Source: Arthrobacter crystallopoietes
GTDB taxonomy: Bacteria > Actinomycetota > Actinomycetes > Actinomycetales > Micrococcaceae
Assembly (NCBI RefSeq): GCF_017603825.1
Contig: NZ_CP072014.1
Span: 2,046,001 to 2,110,000, forward strand
DNA length: 64,000 nucleotides
Direction of reading: 5' to 3'
Positions 26,270 to 35,471 of this stretch are shown piece after piece. Within the stretch, counting starts at the first letter, position 1, and each line of letters begins with the position of its first letter. The position numbers and the translations under genes are program-made. The notes under the pieces are model-generated. The model was given only the letters and a program-made list of their open reading frames with translations, did no database searches and had not been told where the DNA came from.

Positions 26270-27619
26270 ATGGCCCAAAGTCCCCCCGACCGTCCCCGAA
26301 AGCCGCGCGTTCTCGGCAGGGGTAGTTACGCCGAAGCCCTGCGGATCGGTGAAATCCTCCGAAAGGAGACCGTCGGCGGCGCTTTGCTCGTCGCGACGGC
26401 GTTGATCGCCCTGATTTGGGCCAACTCGCCCGCGTCCGAGAGTTACTTCGCCTTGCGGGACTTCAAGATCGGCTACGAGCCATGGCATCTCGATCTGAGT
26501 CTCGGTGCTTGGGCGGCCGATGGTCTGCTCGCGGTTTTCTTTTTCCTGGTAGGCCTGGAACTTAAGCGTGAGTTTGTTGCCGGAGATCTGCGCGATGCCC
26601 GGAAGGCGGCGGTGCCGGTGGCGGCGGCCGTTGGTGGCGTCGTCGTGCCGGCAGTGATCTATGCAGCGGTGAACTGGGGCAGCACGGATACCATCCGCGG
26701 ATGGGCCATTCCGACCGCCACGGACATTGCCTTCGCCGTCGCGGTTCTTGCTGTCATTGGTTCCCATCTGCCTACTGCTTTACGGATTTTCCTGCTGACT
26801 CTGGCAGTAGTCGACGATCTGATTGCGATCGCCATCATCGCGTTCTTCTACACCAGTGAGATCCACGTTGCCCCGCTGCTGCTGACGCTTGTCCCGCTTG
26901 CTGTTTATACCCTTCTGGCGCAGAAATACCGGCGGTTCTTCGGCCTCAAGCCAGCGGCCGCGTGGCTGATCCTGCTACCGATCGGCATCGTGGCTTGGGC
27001 GCTGCTCCACGCCTCCGGTATTCACGCCACAGTTGCAGGCGTCCTGCTCGGTTTTGCCATCCCTGTACTGCGCGGCAAGACCAGCGGTGGACCCACGGCG
27101 GGACCCGGCCTCTCGGAGATTTTCGAGCACCGTTTCCGTCCCGTCTCTGCCGGCTTCGCGGTTCCGGTCTTCGCGTTCTTCTCGGCAGGAGTTGAGATCG
27201 GTGGCTTCGATGGCCTGACCGCCTCGCTTACCGACACCGTGGCCATCGGCATCATCGCGGGCCTGGTCCTAGGTAAGCCGATCGGTATCGTGGCGACCAC
27301 GTGGCTGATGAGTAAGTTCACTCGCGCCGAGCTTGATCCGTCGCTGAGGTGGATCGACCTGCTTGGCATCAGCCTGCTGGCAGGAATCGGGTTTACCGTC
27401 TCGCTGCTCGTTGCCGAACTTAGTTTCGGGCTCGGCTCTGCGGCGAACGACCATGCCAAGGTCGCCATCCTCGTCGCTTCGCTGCTTGCGGCGCTGTTGG
27501 CAACGGTTGTCCTGCGTGCACGCAACCGGCACTACCGCAGGATCGAAGCAGAGGAAAAAATCGACGCCGACCACGACGGCGTTCCTGATGTTTACCAGCG
27601 GGACGCTGATGCTTCGTAG
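26270..27619 (+). CDS. nhaA: Na+/H+ antiporter NhaA
   Basis: This 449-residue protein is predicted to have about 11 membrane helices. The NhaA landmarks are present: [36 protein letters not shown], and the ion-binding Asp pair in [13 protein letters not shown] (about residue 184). It exchanges Na+ for H+ and supports pH and salt homeostasis. The C-terminal tail is unusual: [18 protein letters not shown] resembles a Ca2+-binding D-x-D-x-D-G loop. AGGAG lies just upstream of the ATG. CsoR-like half-sites upstream hint at a link to the copper island. Confidence 0.92.
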   Translation: MAQSPPDRPRKPRVLGRGSYAEALRIGEILRKETVGGALLVATALIALIWANSPASESYFALRDFKIGYEPWHLDLSLGAWAADGLLAVFFFLVGLELKREFVAGDLRDARKAAVPVAAAVGGVVVPAVIYAAVNWGSTDTIRGWAIPTATDIAFAVAVLAVIGSHLPTALRIFLLTLAVVDDLIAIAIIAFFYTSEIHVAPLLLTLVPLAVYTLLAQKYRRFFGLKPAAAWLILLPIGIVAWALLHASGIHATVAGVLLGFAIPVLRGKTSGGPTAGPGLSEIFEHRFRPVSAGFAVPVFAFFSAGVEIGGFDGLTASLTDTVAIGIIAGLVLGKPIGIVATTWLMSKFTRAELDPSLRWIDLLGISLLAGIGFTVSLLVAELSFGLGSAANDHAKVAILVASLLAALLATVVLRARNRHYRRIEAEEKIDADHDGVPDVYQRDADAS

Positions 27620-27709
27620 GCCCGCCACTACTCCCTGAACTCCTGATGCGCGGTCGTTTCCTGTGGCGACAGAGGGGCGGAAGGTTATCCACCACGGCAT
27701 TGCCCCCTG

Positions 27710-27753
27710 TTGTGTGCTGCGTCACGCTCCGGTAGAATCGAATGTATGTTCGA
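27710..27753 (+). promoter_or_regulatory. Leaderless promoter with LexA (SOS) box
   Basis: A -35 TTGTGT (27710-27715) and a -10 TAGAAT (27733-27738) are separated by 17 bases. The expected start of transcription, about seven bases later, falls on the ATG at 27746, so the mRNA is probably leaderless; no ribosome site is visible. TCGAATGTATGTTCGA (27738-27753) differs by one base from the actinobacterial LexA consensus TCGAAC-N4-GTTCGA and covers the start site. Confidence 0.75.
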
Positions 27754-29329
27754 GTCAATCGTTCCAGCTGAAATGGGGCCGGTGACGCCGGTTCCCGGCG
27801 ATCCGGGTGCGGTGCTGGTCCGCGGCTGGGCCGCCGGGCTCCCGGACCTGGATCAGGAGGTTTCCGAGGGGGTGCGGATTGACCGGATCACCGCGATGGA
27901 GGAACTCAAGGCCGCCCTGGCTGCCGCGCAGGCCCGGGAGACGGAAGCGTTTGTTGCCTCCCGCCGGGAGGCCCGGGCCGCGGCCGGAATCTCCGCGGAG
28001 AAACGGGGCCGGGGACTGGCGAAGGAGATCGGCCTGGCCCGGAAGGACTCCCCGAACCGGGGCGGTAAGCATCTGGGCATGGCGACCACGTTGGTCAGGG
28101 AAATGCCGTACACCTATCAGGCGCTGGCCCAGGGCCGGCTGAATGAATGGCGGGCGACCATCCTGGTCCGCGAAACCGCCTGCCTAACCGTGGAAGACCG
28201 GGCCGCGGTGGACCGGGAACTGTGTGCTGATCCGACGACGCTGCAAGGGTGCGGGGACAAACGGATCGGGGCGCTGGCCAAGCAGGCCGCGCTGCAGCTG
28301 GACCCGCACGCGGTGGTCCGCCGGGCCGCGAAAGCCGAAACCGGACGCCATGTCTCCTGCCGTCCGGCGCCGGACACCATGGCCTACGTGAGCGCCCTGC
28401 TCCCGGTGGTGCAGGGCGTGGCCGTTACCGCCGCGCTGGTCAAGGCGGCCGACCGGTTGAAGGCACAGGGCGATGAACGCGGCCGGGGCCAGCTCATGGC
28501 CGACATCCTCGTCGAACGCGTCACCGGCCAGCCCGCCCAGAACCCGGCAAAAATCGAGGTGCAACTGGTCATGACCGACCGCACCCTGTTCCAAGGCGAC
28601 TCCGAGCCCGCCCACCTCACCGGGTACGGCATCGTCCCCGCCCACTGGGCCCGCGACCTCCTCCGCACCGAGAACACCGACCACGAGAACGCAAACCGCG
28701 GCGAGGAACATACCGTCGGCAGGTTGATAAATAGCGCGGCTGGGGAAGAAAAAACCGTAGCCGGCCCCGCGGATGCCGGCACCGGAGACACCGGAACTAC
28801 CGGAGAGGCCGGTACGGCAACCGGGCCGCCTGGCTTCAAGCGAAGAGCCTCCGCCGATGCGCCCGAGGTGGAAGTGTGGGTCCGCCGGCTTTACACGGCG
28901 CCCGGTACCGGGCAATTGCTCGGAATGGATTCGCGGGCACGGCTGATGCCGGCCGGAATGCAGCGGATCATCCAGGCCCGGGACCAGCTCTGCCGCACCC
29001 CCTGGTGCGACGCGCCGATCCGCCACCACGACCACGTCGTGCCCTGGCGCAACGCCGGGGACACCAGCGAGGTCAACGGGCAAGGCCTATGCGAAGCATG
29101 CAACCTCGCAAAAGAAGCCGACGGCTGGCACGCCCAAACCGTCCCCGGGCCACGGCACACCGTGGAAACCACCACCCCCACCGGGCACACCTACCAATCC
29201 ACCGCACCAGCACTACCCGGCACACCACCGGCAACAGCAACAGAGCAGCCGGACGAACTGCCGAAGCCGCTGTCAACCTTCGAACAGGCACTCGGCCGCA
29301 TCGACTTCCTCTACCGCCCCGCCGCCTGA
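27746..29329 (+). CDS. DUF222 and HNH-endonuclease domain protein (13E12-type repeat family)
   Basis: A 527-residue protein with an N-terminal DUF222 helical domain (about residues 30-330), a variable low-complexity linker (Gly/Thr/Ala-rich, about 335-375), and a C-terminal HNH nuclease domain. The nuclease holds CRTPWCDAPIRHHDHVVPW and GQGLCEACNLAKEADGW, with two Cys pairs for zinc and the catalytic His. This family is multicopy in actinomycetes, including the mycobacterial 13E12 repeats. Its biological role is unsettled, although DNA-damage induction through LexA is documented in mycobacteria. The promoter here also has a LexA box. Intact, with no flanking repeats or transposase. Confidence 0.88.
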   Translation: MFESIVPAEMGPVTPVPGDPGAVLVRGWAAGLPDLDQEVSEGVRIDRITAMEELKAALAAAQARETEAFVASRREARAAAGISAEKRGRGLAKEIGLARKDSPNRGGKHLGMATTLVREMPYTYQALAQGRLNEWRATILVRETACLTVEDRAAVDRELCADPTTLQGCGDKRIGALAKQAALQLDPHAVVRRAAKAETGRHVSCRPAPDTMAYVSALLPVVQGVAVTAALVKAADRLKAQGDERGRGQLMADILVERVTGQPAQNPAKIEVQLVMTDRTLFQGDSEPAHLTGYGIVPAHWARDLLRTENTDHENANRGEEHTVGRLINSAAGEEKTVAGPADAGTGDTGTTGEAGTATGPPGFKRRASADAPEVEVWVRRLYTAPGTGQLLGMDSRARLMPAGMQRIIQARDQLCRTPWCDAPIRHHDHVVPWRNAGDTSEVNGQGLCEACNLAKEADGWHAQTVPGPRHTVETTTPTGHTYQSTAPALPGTPPATATEQPDELPKPLSTFEQALGRIDFLYRPAA

Positions 29330-29397
29330 TAGTCGTGACGTCCGCATCTACCAAGGTAAAGGTGTTGACCCAGCTGCTTGCCAGGTAAGGAACGGCA

Positions 29398-30016
29398 TCA
29401 GTCGCCGGCGCCAGTCAACTCATTCGGAACATGCGGTAGCTCTGCGCTCTCAATCACGTCGCCGGATTCCAGGTCGACTGCGTGGATGGACGAACTGCCC
29501 GGATCCGTCACATACGCGGTATGGCCCTGGACTGCCAGAGTAGGCCGCGGCTGTTGCCATTCCACGGGCTCCTCCCATTCATCGATCACCGGGATGCTGG
29601 CAGTGACGGCTCCGCTAGCGGGATCGATAACGTGGAGTGATCCATCCGTACCCAGTACTAAAGCTTCACCGTGTAGCCCCCGGCCAAGCGATCTGAAGGA
29701 GTAGCTCGTGCCCAGTTCGACCAGGTTCACGGTGCTGTTGCTGGTGTCGATCAGGGCGATCCGCTCGGGCCTTTCCAGCTCAGCGTCCGGGTCCGTTTTG
29801 TAATCCGCAAGTACGACGGTCGACTCTTCCGAGCCCTTCTGGTTCCCCATCCGGCAGTAGGTGTCCGGACTGTCCACCTTGGTGATCTTGCCTTCCCGGT
29901 AGACCAAGGCCCCATTTTCGCACCCAACGGTGACCGCTTCTTCTGACGCCGTTGCCTCGCCGTGCACGCCGGGGCACTGCTCGTTGCGCGTAATCTCGCG
30001 GCGGAATAAGAATCAT
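29398..30016 (-). pseudogene. C-terminal remnant of an AztD-like zinc metallochaperone
   Basis: The frame encodes about 200 residues with CPGVHGEATASEEAVTVGCE, ERPERIALIDTSN, LGTSYSFRSLGRG and QQPRPTLAVQGHTAYVTDP, ending PNELTGAGD. These match the second half of AztD, the beta-propeller periplasmic protein that supplies zinc to the AztABC importer. Full-length AztD is about 400 residues with a signal peptide; here the frame closes at a stop just upstream of about 30020, so the first half and the signal are missing. No aztABC genes are adjacent. A GTG at 29967 could start a 189-residue piece, but it would not be exported. Confidence 0.7.
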
Positions 30017-30167
30017 TGCATAAGCAGAATGAGGGCTCCTTTTGCCGTTGCGGATAGAAAGGGGCGCCCCGGGTCTAACGTTTAAACAGATTTGGCCCCA
30101 TAATGGCGTTTGGGGGAGTGGCAGCGACGTCGTTGACCCCATTCGGAACGAATCTCGGGGGTACATC

Positions 30168-32831
30168 ATTAAGGGTCTCAGCGTTTTCCGCTCACGTCTG
30201 GCGGGACGAGTTGCCGTAGCAACACTTGCATCTTTGGCGCTGCTGGCCTCCGGCTTGCCGGCGCACGCCGCAGACCTGCCGGAAGTGTACGGCGCGTCGG
30301 CGACGCAACGGCCGGCCGGCGACGTGAAAGCGACGGACACCGCTACGCGGTCGACGGGGTCTCCGTCGTCAGCACCGGAACCGGATGGATCCTCCTCCGG
30401 GGTGCCGTCAGACGCCTCGGCCGATCCCACGATTAAAACGTCGGACGATGCAGGGACGACGGCTGGGACTGAAGCGCCAACGCAGACGGCAACGGGCGGG
30501 GCCAAAGCGCCCGCGGGACCGACTGCGCCTGCTGAAACTCCGGCACCAGCGGCAACCAACGTCCCGGTCGAGCCGTCCACGGCAGCGGAGACTTCCGCCC
30601 CGGCTGAAATACAGGCGCCTGAAGGGCAGTTTACTCCCGATCTCGGCGAAACGGCCCAGACGGAATCTACGGAGGAAGCACCCGAAACCGAACCGACAAC
30701 GGAGGAGTCAGTCGAGGCCGAAGCGACGGCGGAGGAGGCTATCTCCGCGAAGGCCGATGAGCTGAAACTCGTGCCGCACAACGATCTTAATTGCACCCTG
30801 GTCGGTGAGGGCTGCGTGCAGACCTTCACGTCCGCCGAGCGTCCCACGGAGCGCATTGCCATCTTCTGGAGCCCGCAAACAGGGGCGCACAGCGTCGATC
30901 TGCTGCACTACATTGGCAAGAAGTACCGGAGTGAAAAGTACGAAGCCGGCAAGTACGGTTACCCCACTTCGGACGCGCCAGATACGGCGGCAGCCGGAAC
31001 GGTTTCCCAGACGTTCGAGCACGGGACGATCGACAATTCCTATGTCGCCAGCGGTCAGGCTGCCATCACGGCCAAGGCGACGGCGATGGGCTACACGCAG
31101 GCCACAAACGACTTTAATTGCCTGCTGACGAGCGATGGCTGCGTGCGTACGTACAAGTCGGACGCGAAACTCATCGCTATTTACTGGACCACCGCCACCG
31201 GCGCACACGCTGTGGACCTGGCCCACGCCGTCGGCAAGGCTTACCGAAACGCCGGGTGGGAAGAGGGCAAGTACGGCTATCCGACGTCGGACATGTCCGG
31301 CGTGCCGAACACGAAGGTTTCGGTGCAGTCCTTCGAGCACGGCAAGATTGTGGACACATCGGCCCACTATGCCGCTGGCAGGAAGGCTTTGGCAGACCCG
31401 GCCTCCAAACTGAAGCTCACCGCCGTCAACGGCTACACCTGCGAGTTGCGCGACTACGGCTGCGTGCGCACGTACAAACCGGCCGGCAGCAGCAAGCGGA
31501 TCGCGATCTACTGGACCCAGGCCACTGGCGCGCGGACAGTGGAACTGACCCACGCCGTCGGAAAAGCGTACAAGTTGTCCGGCTACGAGAAGGGCAAGTA
31601 CGGCTACCCGACCTCGGACCTGAGCGTGAATTCGAGAACCCTGGTGGCAACGCAGAGTTTCCAGGAGGGCAAGATTGTCCACACGCCGCCGCATGTGACC
31701 GCCGGCTGGAAGGCCCTGGATGCCCGGGCCAAAGAACTGAGGTACACCGCGGTCAACGACTACAACTGCCGCCTGGCCGACAACGGTTGCGTGCGCACCT
31801 ACAAGCCCTCGCTCTCGAGCAAGCGGCGCATGGCCATCTACTGGACGGCCAAGACCGGTGCCCGCACCGTGGAACTGACCCACGCCGTCGGTAAGAAGTT
31901 CACGGCGGCCAGATACGAGCGCGGCGTTCTCGGTTACCCCACGGGGGACATGAAATGCGGGTTGAAATCCAAGGGCTGCGTGCAGGTGTTCCAGAAGGGG
32001 CAGATCGCCTACTCGCCGGCGACCGGCGCCCGGTCGTTGACCGCCCAGATCAACTACAGCTGGAAGGCACGCAGCAGCCAGAACGGGACGCTGGGCTACC
32101 CACTGCAGGACGCGGTGACGCGCAGCGGCAAAACCACGCAGGTCTTCCAGGGCGGCTCGCTGATCGCCGCGAATGTCGGCGCGAGCTACCTGCCAAAGAA
32201 CGAGTGCTGGGCCATCGGCGCGCACAAGACCCGCTACTACCACGGCTGGGCCGACCGCGTCTCCTTCACCATCTCGGAGAAGTACGGCACGTACAAGGCC
32301 AGCTTCATCAACTGCGTGCGGATCGGTTCCGTCTACAAGCAGGAATGGAAAACCTCCAGGGCAACCGTGGGGCTCAAGGGCTTCAAGGAACCCGGCGTCG
32401 CTTCGGGCCACACGATGTACCGCTGGTCGCCGCAGGGCAGCTTCACCGTCACCGATGCCTTCGGCGAAGGCAACCCGGGCACCGGGCTCAACTACCAGAA
32501 GCTGAACCCTCGGTCGCAGTGGTCCGGCACGCCAGGCAGCGGGTACAACAAGTACTTTGAGTCGTCCTTCAACCGCTGGCCGGACGAGCAGATGTGGCAG
32601 ATTATGCGCGCTCCCACCGGGGACTACCGCCAAGGTGCGGTGATCGACTACAACCGGGGCCCGGGGCAGAAGATCACGCAAGGGGCCGGCTTCGCCATCT
32701 TCCTGCACGCGAATGCGGTCCCCACTTACGGCTGCATCGCGCTGGATCTGCCCAACGTGACTCGGTATCTGAAAACGGCCGATAAGGGCGACCGGGTTGT
32801 GATGGGTGTCCGGGCCGACATCTTCAAATAG
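30168..32831 (+). CDS. Secreted LGFP-repeat protein with a C-terminal L,D-transpeptidase (YkuD)-like domain
   Basis: The protein has a signal peptide (RSRLAGRVAVATLASLALL, cut after PAHA), a Thr/Pro/Ala/Glu-rich linker (about residues 40-185), four ~109-residue repeats (190-625) each containing an LGFP-like unit (GKYGYPTSD...QSFEHGKI) and a Cys pair, one further LGFP unit, and a C-terminal domain of about 200 residues. That last domain ends with HANAVPTYGCIALDLPNV, the H-x6-T-x-GC-I catalytic pattern of YkuD transpeptidases. LGFP repeats bind cell-wall polymers, so it is probably a cell-wall cross-linking enzyme outside the membrane. No ATG, GTG or TTG stands near the signal peptide; ATT 30168 follows GGGGG at six bases. 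TTG 30042 is the only canonical start. Confidence 0.78.
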   Translation: MKGLSVFRSRLAGRVAVATLASLALLASGLPAHAADLPEVYGASATQRPAGDVKATDTATRSTGSPSSAPEPDGSSSGVPSDASADPTIKTSDDAGTTAGTEAPTQTATGGAKAPAGPTAPAETPAPAATNVPVEPSTAAETSAPAEIQAPEGQFTPDLGETAQTESTEEAPETEPTTEESVEAEATAEEAISAKADELKLVPHNDLNCTLVGEGCVQTFTSAERPTERIAIFWSPQTGAHSVDLLHYIGKKYRSEKYEAGKYGYPTSDAPDTAAAGTVSQTFEHGTIDNSYVASGQAAITAKATAMGYTQATNDFNCLLTSDGCVRTYKSDAKLIAIYWTTATGAHAVDLAHAVGKAYRNAGWEEGKYGYPTSDMSGVPNTKVSVQSFEHGKIVDTSAHYAAGRKALADPASKLKLTAVNGYTCELRDYGCVRTYKPAGSSKRIAIYWTQATGARTVELTHAVGKAYKLSGYEKGKYGYPTSDLSVNSRTLVATQSFQEGKIVHTPPHVTAGWKALDARAKELRYTAVNDYNCRLADNGCVRTYKPSLSSKRRMAIYWTAKTGARTVELTHAVGKKFTAARYERGVLGYPTGDMKCGLKSKGCVQVFQKGQIAYSPATGARSLTAQINYSWKARSSQNGTLGYPLQDAVTRSGKTTQVFQGGSLIAANVGASYLPKNECWAIGAHKTRYYHGWADRVSFTISEKYGTYKASFINCVRIGSVYKQEWKTSRATVGLKGFKEPGVASGHTMYRWSPQGSFTVTDAFGEGNPGTGLNYQKLNPRSQWSGTPGSGYNKYFESSFNRWPDEQMWQIMRAPTGDYRQGAVIDYNRGPGQKITQGAGFAIFLHANAVPTYGCIALDLPNVTRYLKTADKGDRVVMGVRADIFK
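30741..32042 (+). repeat. Four tandem ~327-bp coding repeats
   Basis: Units begin at about 30741, 31065, 31392 and 31719, giving lengths of 324, 327 and 327 bases, always a multiple of three. Each unit encodes a Y/F-x-C...GCVRTYK segment, an IAIYWT-x-ATGA segment and one LGFP motif. Units 3 and 4 are the most alike at protein level, which points to recent internal duplication. Confidence 0.85.
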
Positions 32832-32927
32832 GTCCGCAGGCAGTATCCCGCCGGTTCGGCAGCTATCAGATGACGGGCGCTGGCAGCCGTCGTTGTGACC
32901 CTCCCAGATGAAAACAGGAAAAAGACA

Positions 32928-34319
32928 GTGTCAAAACTTAAAGCATTAATGTCCCTCGCTCTCGGCGCCTCCGTGGCGGCCGCAGCCGTTGTGGGACCCG
33001 CACCGGCCGCCCTGGCCGCTGTGCAGCCGAACCAGGGTGCCGCCGTCGTTGTTCCGCAGGCCGCGGGCGACAGGCTCAACACCGCGAATAAGCAGCAGAT
33101 CATCGACGTGTTCAACGGGATCAACAAGTTCCGGGCGAGCAAGGGCCTCAATCCGGTCAAGTTCAACGCCACCGTCTCCGAGCTGTCCGAGGACTGGTCG
33201 GACAAGATGGCCAGTACTGGCGACTTCAAGCACAACCCCGGCTACACCCAAGATCCCCGCGTTGTCGACCGCTGGTCCAATGCCGGCGAAATCATCGCCT
33301 ACCGGACGGATACCCGCGGACAAGGGCTGGTGGACCAGTGGATCGGCTCGCCCGGCCATAACCGGATCATGAGCGATCCGGCGTACGACACGATCGGCGT
33401 CGGCATTTCCATCAAGAAGGACGCGAACGGGCGCGTGAAGATGTACGGCACGGTGAACTTCTTCAAGTTCCGTACGCCTCCGACCGGGCAGTACAACACG
33501 GCATCGGCGTTCTTCGGCTCCACGGCTCCCTCGCCGGCGCCCGCCCCGGCTCCTGCCGTTGTTTCTGCTCCTGCGGGACCGTCCATCCAGTCCGCCGGAG
33601 ACATCCTGGCAGTGGACCAGGCCGGCGCGCTGTGGAACTACGGCACCGGCAAGAGCAACGCGAATTCATCCGCATGGAAGGTCGGTTCCGGCTTCGGCAA
33701 CGCGAAGGAAGTCCACGTCGCGGATTGGAACGCGGATGAGACGATGGACATCGTGGCACAGTGGGAGAGCGGCAAGCTCAGCGTCTACCCGGGCAAGCCC
33801 GGCGGCGGTTTCTCCAGCGCCATCACCATCGGCGCGAGCGGCTGGGCCGGCTACGAAGTCACGGTCGGGAAGTGGAAGAAAACGGACCGCTACCCCTCTG
33901 TGGTTGCCAAGAGCGGCTCGGGCATCTTGTACCAGTACCCGAACCTCTCCGGCGGTAAGCTCTCGGCGCGGACCCAAGTGGACACCGGCTGGAAATCCTT
34001 GACCATCAACCAGCTCGACTGGGACAAGGACGGGAACACCGACATTGTCGCCCGCACCTCGGCCGGACAGCTGAAGCTCTACCGCACCAACGGCAACGGG
34101 AAGTTTGTTTCGGAGAGCCGCAGGATCATCGGCAACAGCGGGTGGAACTCGATGAACGCTCTGACTTCGATCCGCGGCTATAGCGGGGCAGGAACCCAGG
34201 GGCTGCTGGCCCGCTCCGATGCCGGCGTCCTGTATTACTACCAGGCGAATGATTCCGGGTGGGCCGGTCGGGTCACCGTGGGGACCGGCTGGAAAGGCAT
34301 GGAGATCGCCGGCCACTAA
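32928..34319 (+). CDS. Secreted CAP-domain (SCP/PR1-like) protein with FG-GAP/VCBS-like repeats
   Basis: A 463-residue exported protein. Its signal peptide (LKALMSLALGASVAAAAVVG, cut around AALA) is followed by a CAP domain (about residues 50-180) with FNGINKFRASKGLNPVKFN and QWIGSPGHNRIMSDPAYDTI. Then come a Pro/Ala hinge and about 250 residues of beta-propeller-like repeats (WKVGSGF, VADWNADETMDIVAQW, LDWDKDGNTDIVART) with D-x-D-x-x-x-D loops that may bind Ca2+. The GTG start at 32928 has AGGAA upstream. It follows the LGFP/YkuD gene by 96 bases on the same strand; both act outside the membrane. Confidence 0.85.
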   Translation: MSKLKALMSLALGASVAAAAVVGPAPAALAAVQPNQGAAVVVPQAAGDRLNTANKQQIIDVFNGINKFRASKGLNPVKFNATVSELSEDWSDKMASTGDFKHNPGYTQDPRVVDRWSNAGEIIAYRTDTRGQGLVDQWIGSPGHNRIMSDPAYDTIGVGISIKKDANGRVKMYGTVNFFKFRTPPTGQYNTASAFFGSTAPSPAPAPAPAVVSAPAGPSIQSAGDILAVDQAGALWNYGTGKSNANSSAWKVGSGFGNAKEVHVADWNADETMDIVAQWESGKLSVYPGKPGGGFSSAITIGASGWAGYEVTVGKWKKTDRYPSVVAKSGSGILYQYPNLSGGKLSARTQVDTGWKSLTINQLDWDKDGNTDIVARTSAGQLKLYRTNGNGKFVSESRRIIGNSGWNSMNALTSIRGYSGAGTQGLLARSDAGVLYYYQANDSGWAGRVTVGTGWKGMEIAGH

Positions 34320-34375
34320 GGCTTCTCCTGCCGCCTGGTCTACTCAGCCAGCGTGAGGACGCCTAGGGTTGAGTC

Positions 34376-35386
34376 ATGGAAGACGTTGTACTTGTGGGTT
34401 ATGACGGATCGCCGGCCAGCAGCCGCGCCTTGGACTGGGCCATTGACGAGGCCCGGCTCCGCGGCTGGCCGCTGCGGCTCGTGACCGCGTTCTCGCCGGC
34501 CCAGAACATTGCCGACCCTATGGTGGAGGGCAAATACGTCGAGCTGGAGACGCGCCGGGGCGAGTCCATGCTGCAGGAAGCCCTCGAGCGTGCCAAGAAC
34601 CACGGCGTGACGGTGGAGTCCCGCGTGGTGGCGGGCAATCCTGGCGGCGTGCTCGTGGACCTCTCGAAGTCGGCCGCGCTGGCCGTGGTCGGCAAGCGGG
34701 GCCGCGGCGGATTCGCCGGCCGTCTGATGGGCAGTGTCTCCGCGGGACTGGCGGCGCACTCGAAGTGCCCGACCGTGGTGATTCCCGAAGTGACCGCTCC
34801 GGGCCGGAATGCCGGCGGCACGGAAGCGGGGCGCAGCGAAGTGCCTGCCCGCAGGACGGACACAGCACCGGTTCCTTGGCTGGTTTCGGCCCCGGATGGC
34901 ATGAGCGCCGAGGGCGTGCACCCCGACGACGAGAGCCAGTCCTGGAGCTATGCTGGCCAGATTGTCATGGCCATGGATGCCCTCGGATCGAAGAATCCGG
35001 CCCTCTGGGCAGCAGCGGAAGCGGCGCAGTTCCATGCCAAGGCGCTGACCCTGGTTTCCACCCGAGCTCCGTACTACCGGGACTCGGTCTGGCTGGACCA
35101 TGCCGAAGGCGCCAGCCGGTTCCGGCAGGAAGTCGCCCACGACCTGGACACCATTCTGGCCGATGTCCGCTCCCGGTATCCCGAGGTCAAGGCCAGCTGG
35201 CAGTTCTACATCGCCAAGCCTGCCGAGATCCTGGTCCAAGCCACACAGACCGCGGATCTGCTGGTGCTCGGAACCCGCGGACACGGCGGCTTTCCCGGGC
35301 TTCTGCTGGGGTCCGTCAGCCAGGCCGTCCTTCAGCACGGTGCTTCGCCCATGATGGTTGTGCCCAGGTCGAGGCAGCAGTCGTAG
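34376..35386 (+). CDS. Universal stress protein with two Usp domains
   Basis: This 336-residue protein consists of two Usp domains. The first starts VVLVGYDGSPASSRALDWAI and has the ATP-binding GKRGRGGFAGRLMGSVS; the second ends with VLGTRGHGGFPGLLLGSVS. Both carry the G-x2-G-x9-G(S/T) nucleotide-binding loop. Tandem Usp proteins are typical of actinomycetes and act in dormancy, hypoxia or oxidative stress signalling. It is single, with weak ribosome-site sequence before the ATG. Confidence 0.9.
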   Translation: MEDVVLVGYDGSPASSRALDWAIDEARLRGWPLRLVTAFSPAQNIADPMVEGKYVELETRRGESMLQEALERAKNHGVTVESRVVAGNPGGVLVDLSKSAALAVVGKRGRGGFAGRLMGSVSAGLAAHSKCPTVVIPEVTAPGRNAGGTEAGRSEVPARRTDTAPVPWLVSAPDGMSAEGVHPDDESQSWSYAGQIVMAMDALGSKNPALWAAAEAAQFHAKALTLVSTRAPYYRDSVWLDHAEGASRFRQEVAHDLDTILADVRSRYPEVKASWQFYIAKPAEILVQATQTADLLVLGTRGHGGFPGLLLGSVSQAVLQHGASPMMVVPRSRQQS

Positions 35387-35471
35387 CAGCATTAGGCGTG
35401 CCGCGGCGGCCGTAGCGTGTACGCTATACATGTGTTTGCATGAATTGCGTGGAGGGAGAGGGCGTTGGGCA

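Noticed and set aside
30708-32708. 666-codon minus-strand ORF opposite the LGFP protein gene
   Set aside because: Its repeats merely mirror the LGFP repeats on the plus strand; no domain or ribosome site.
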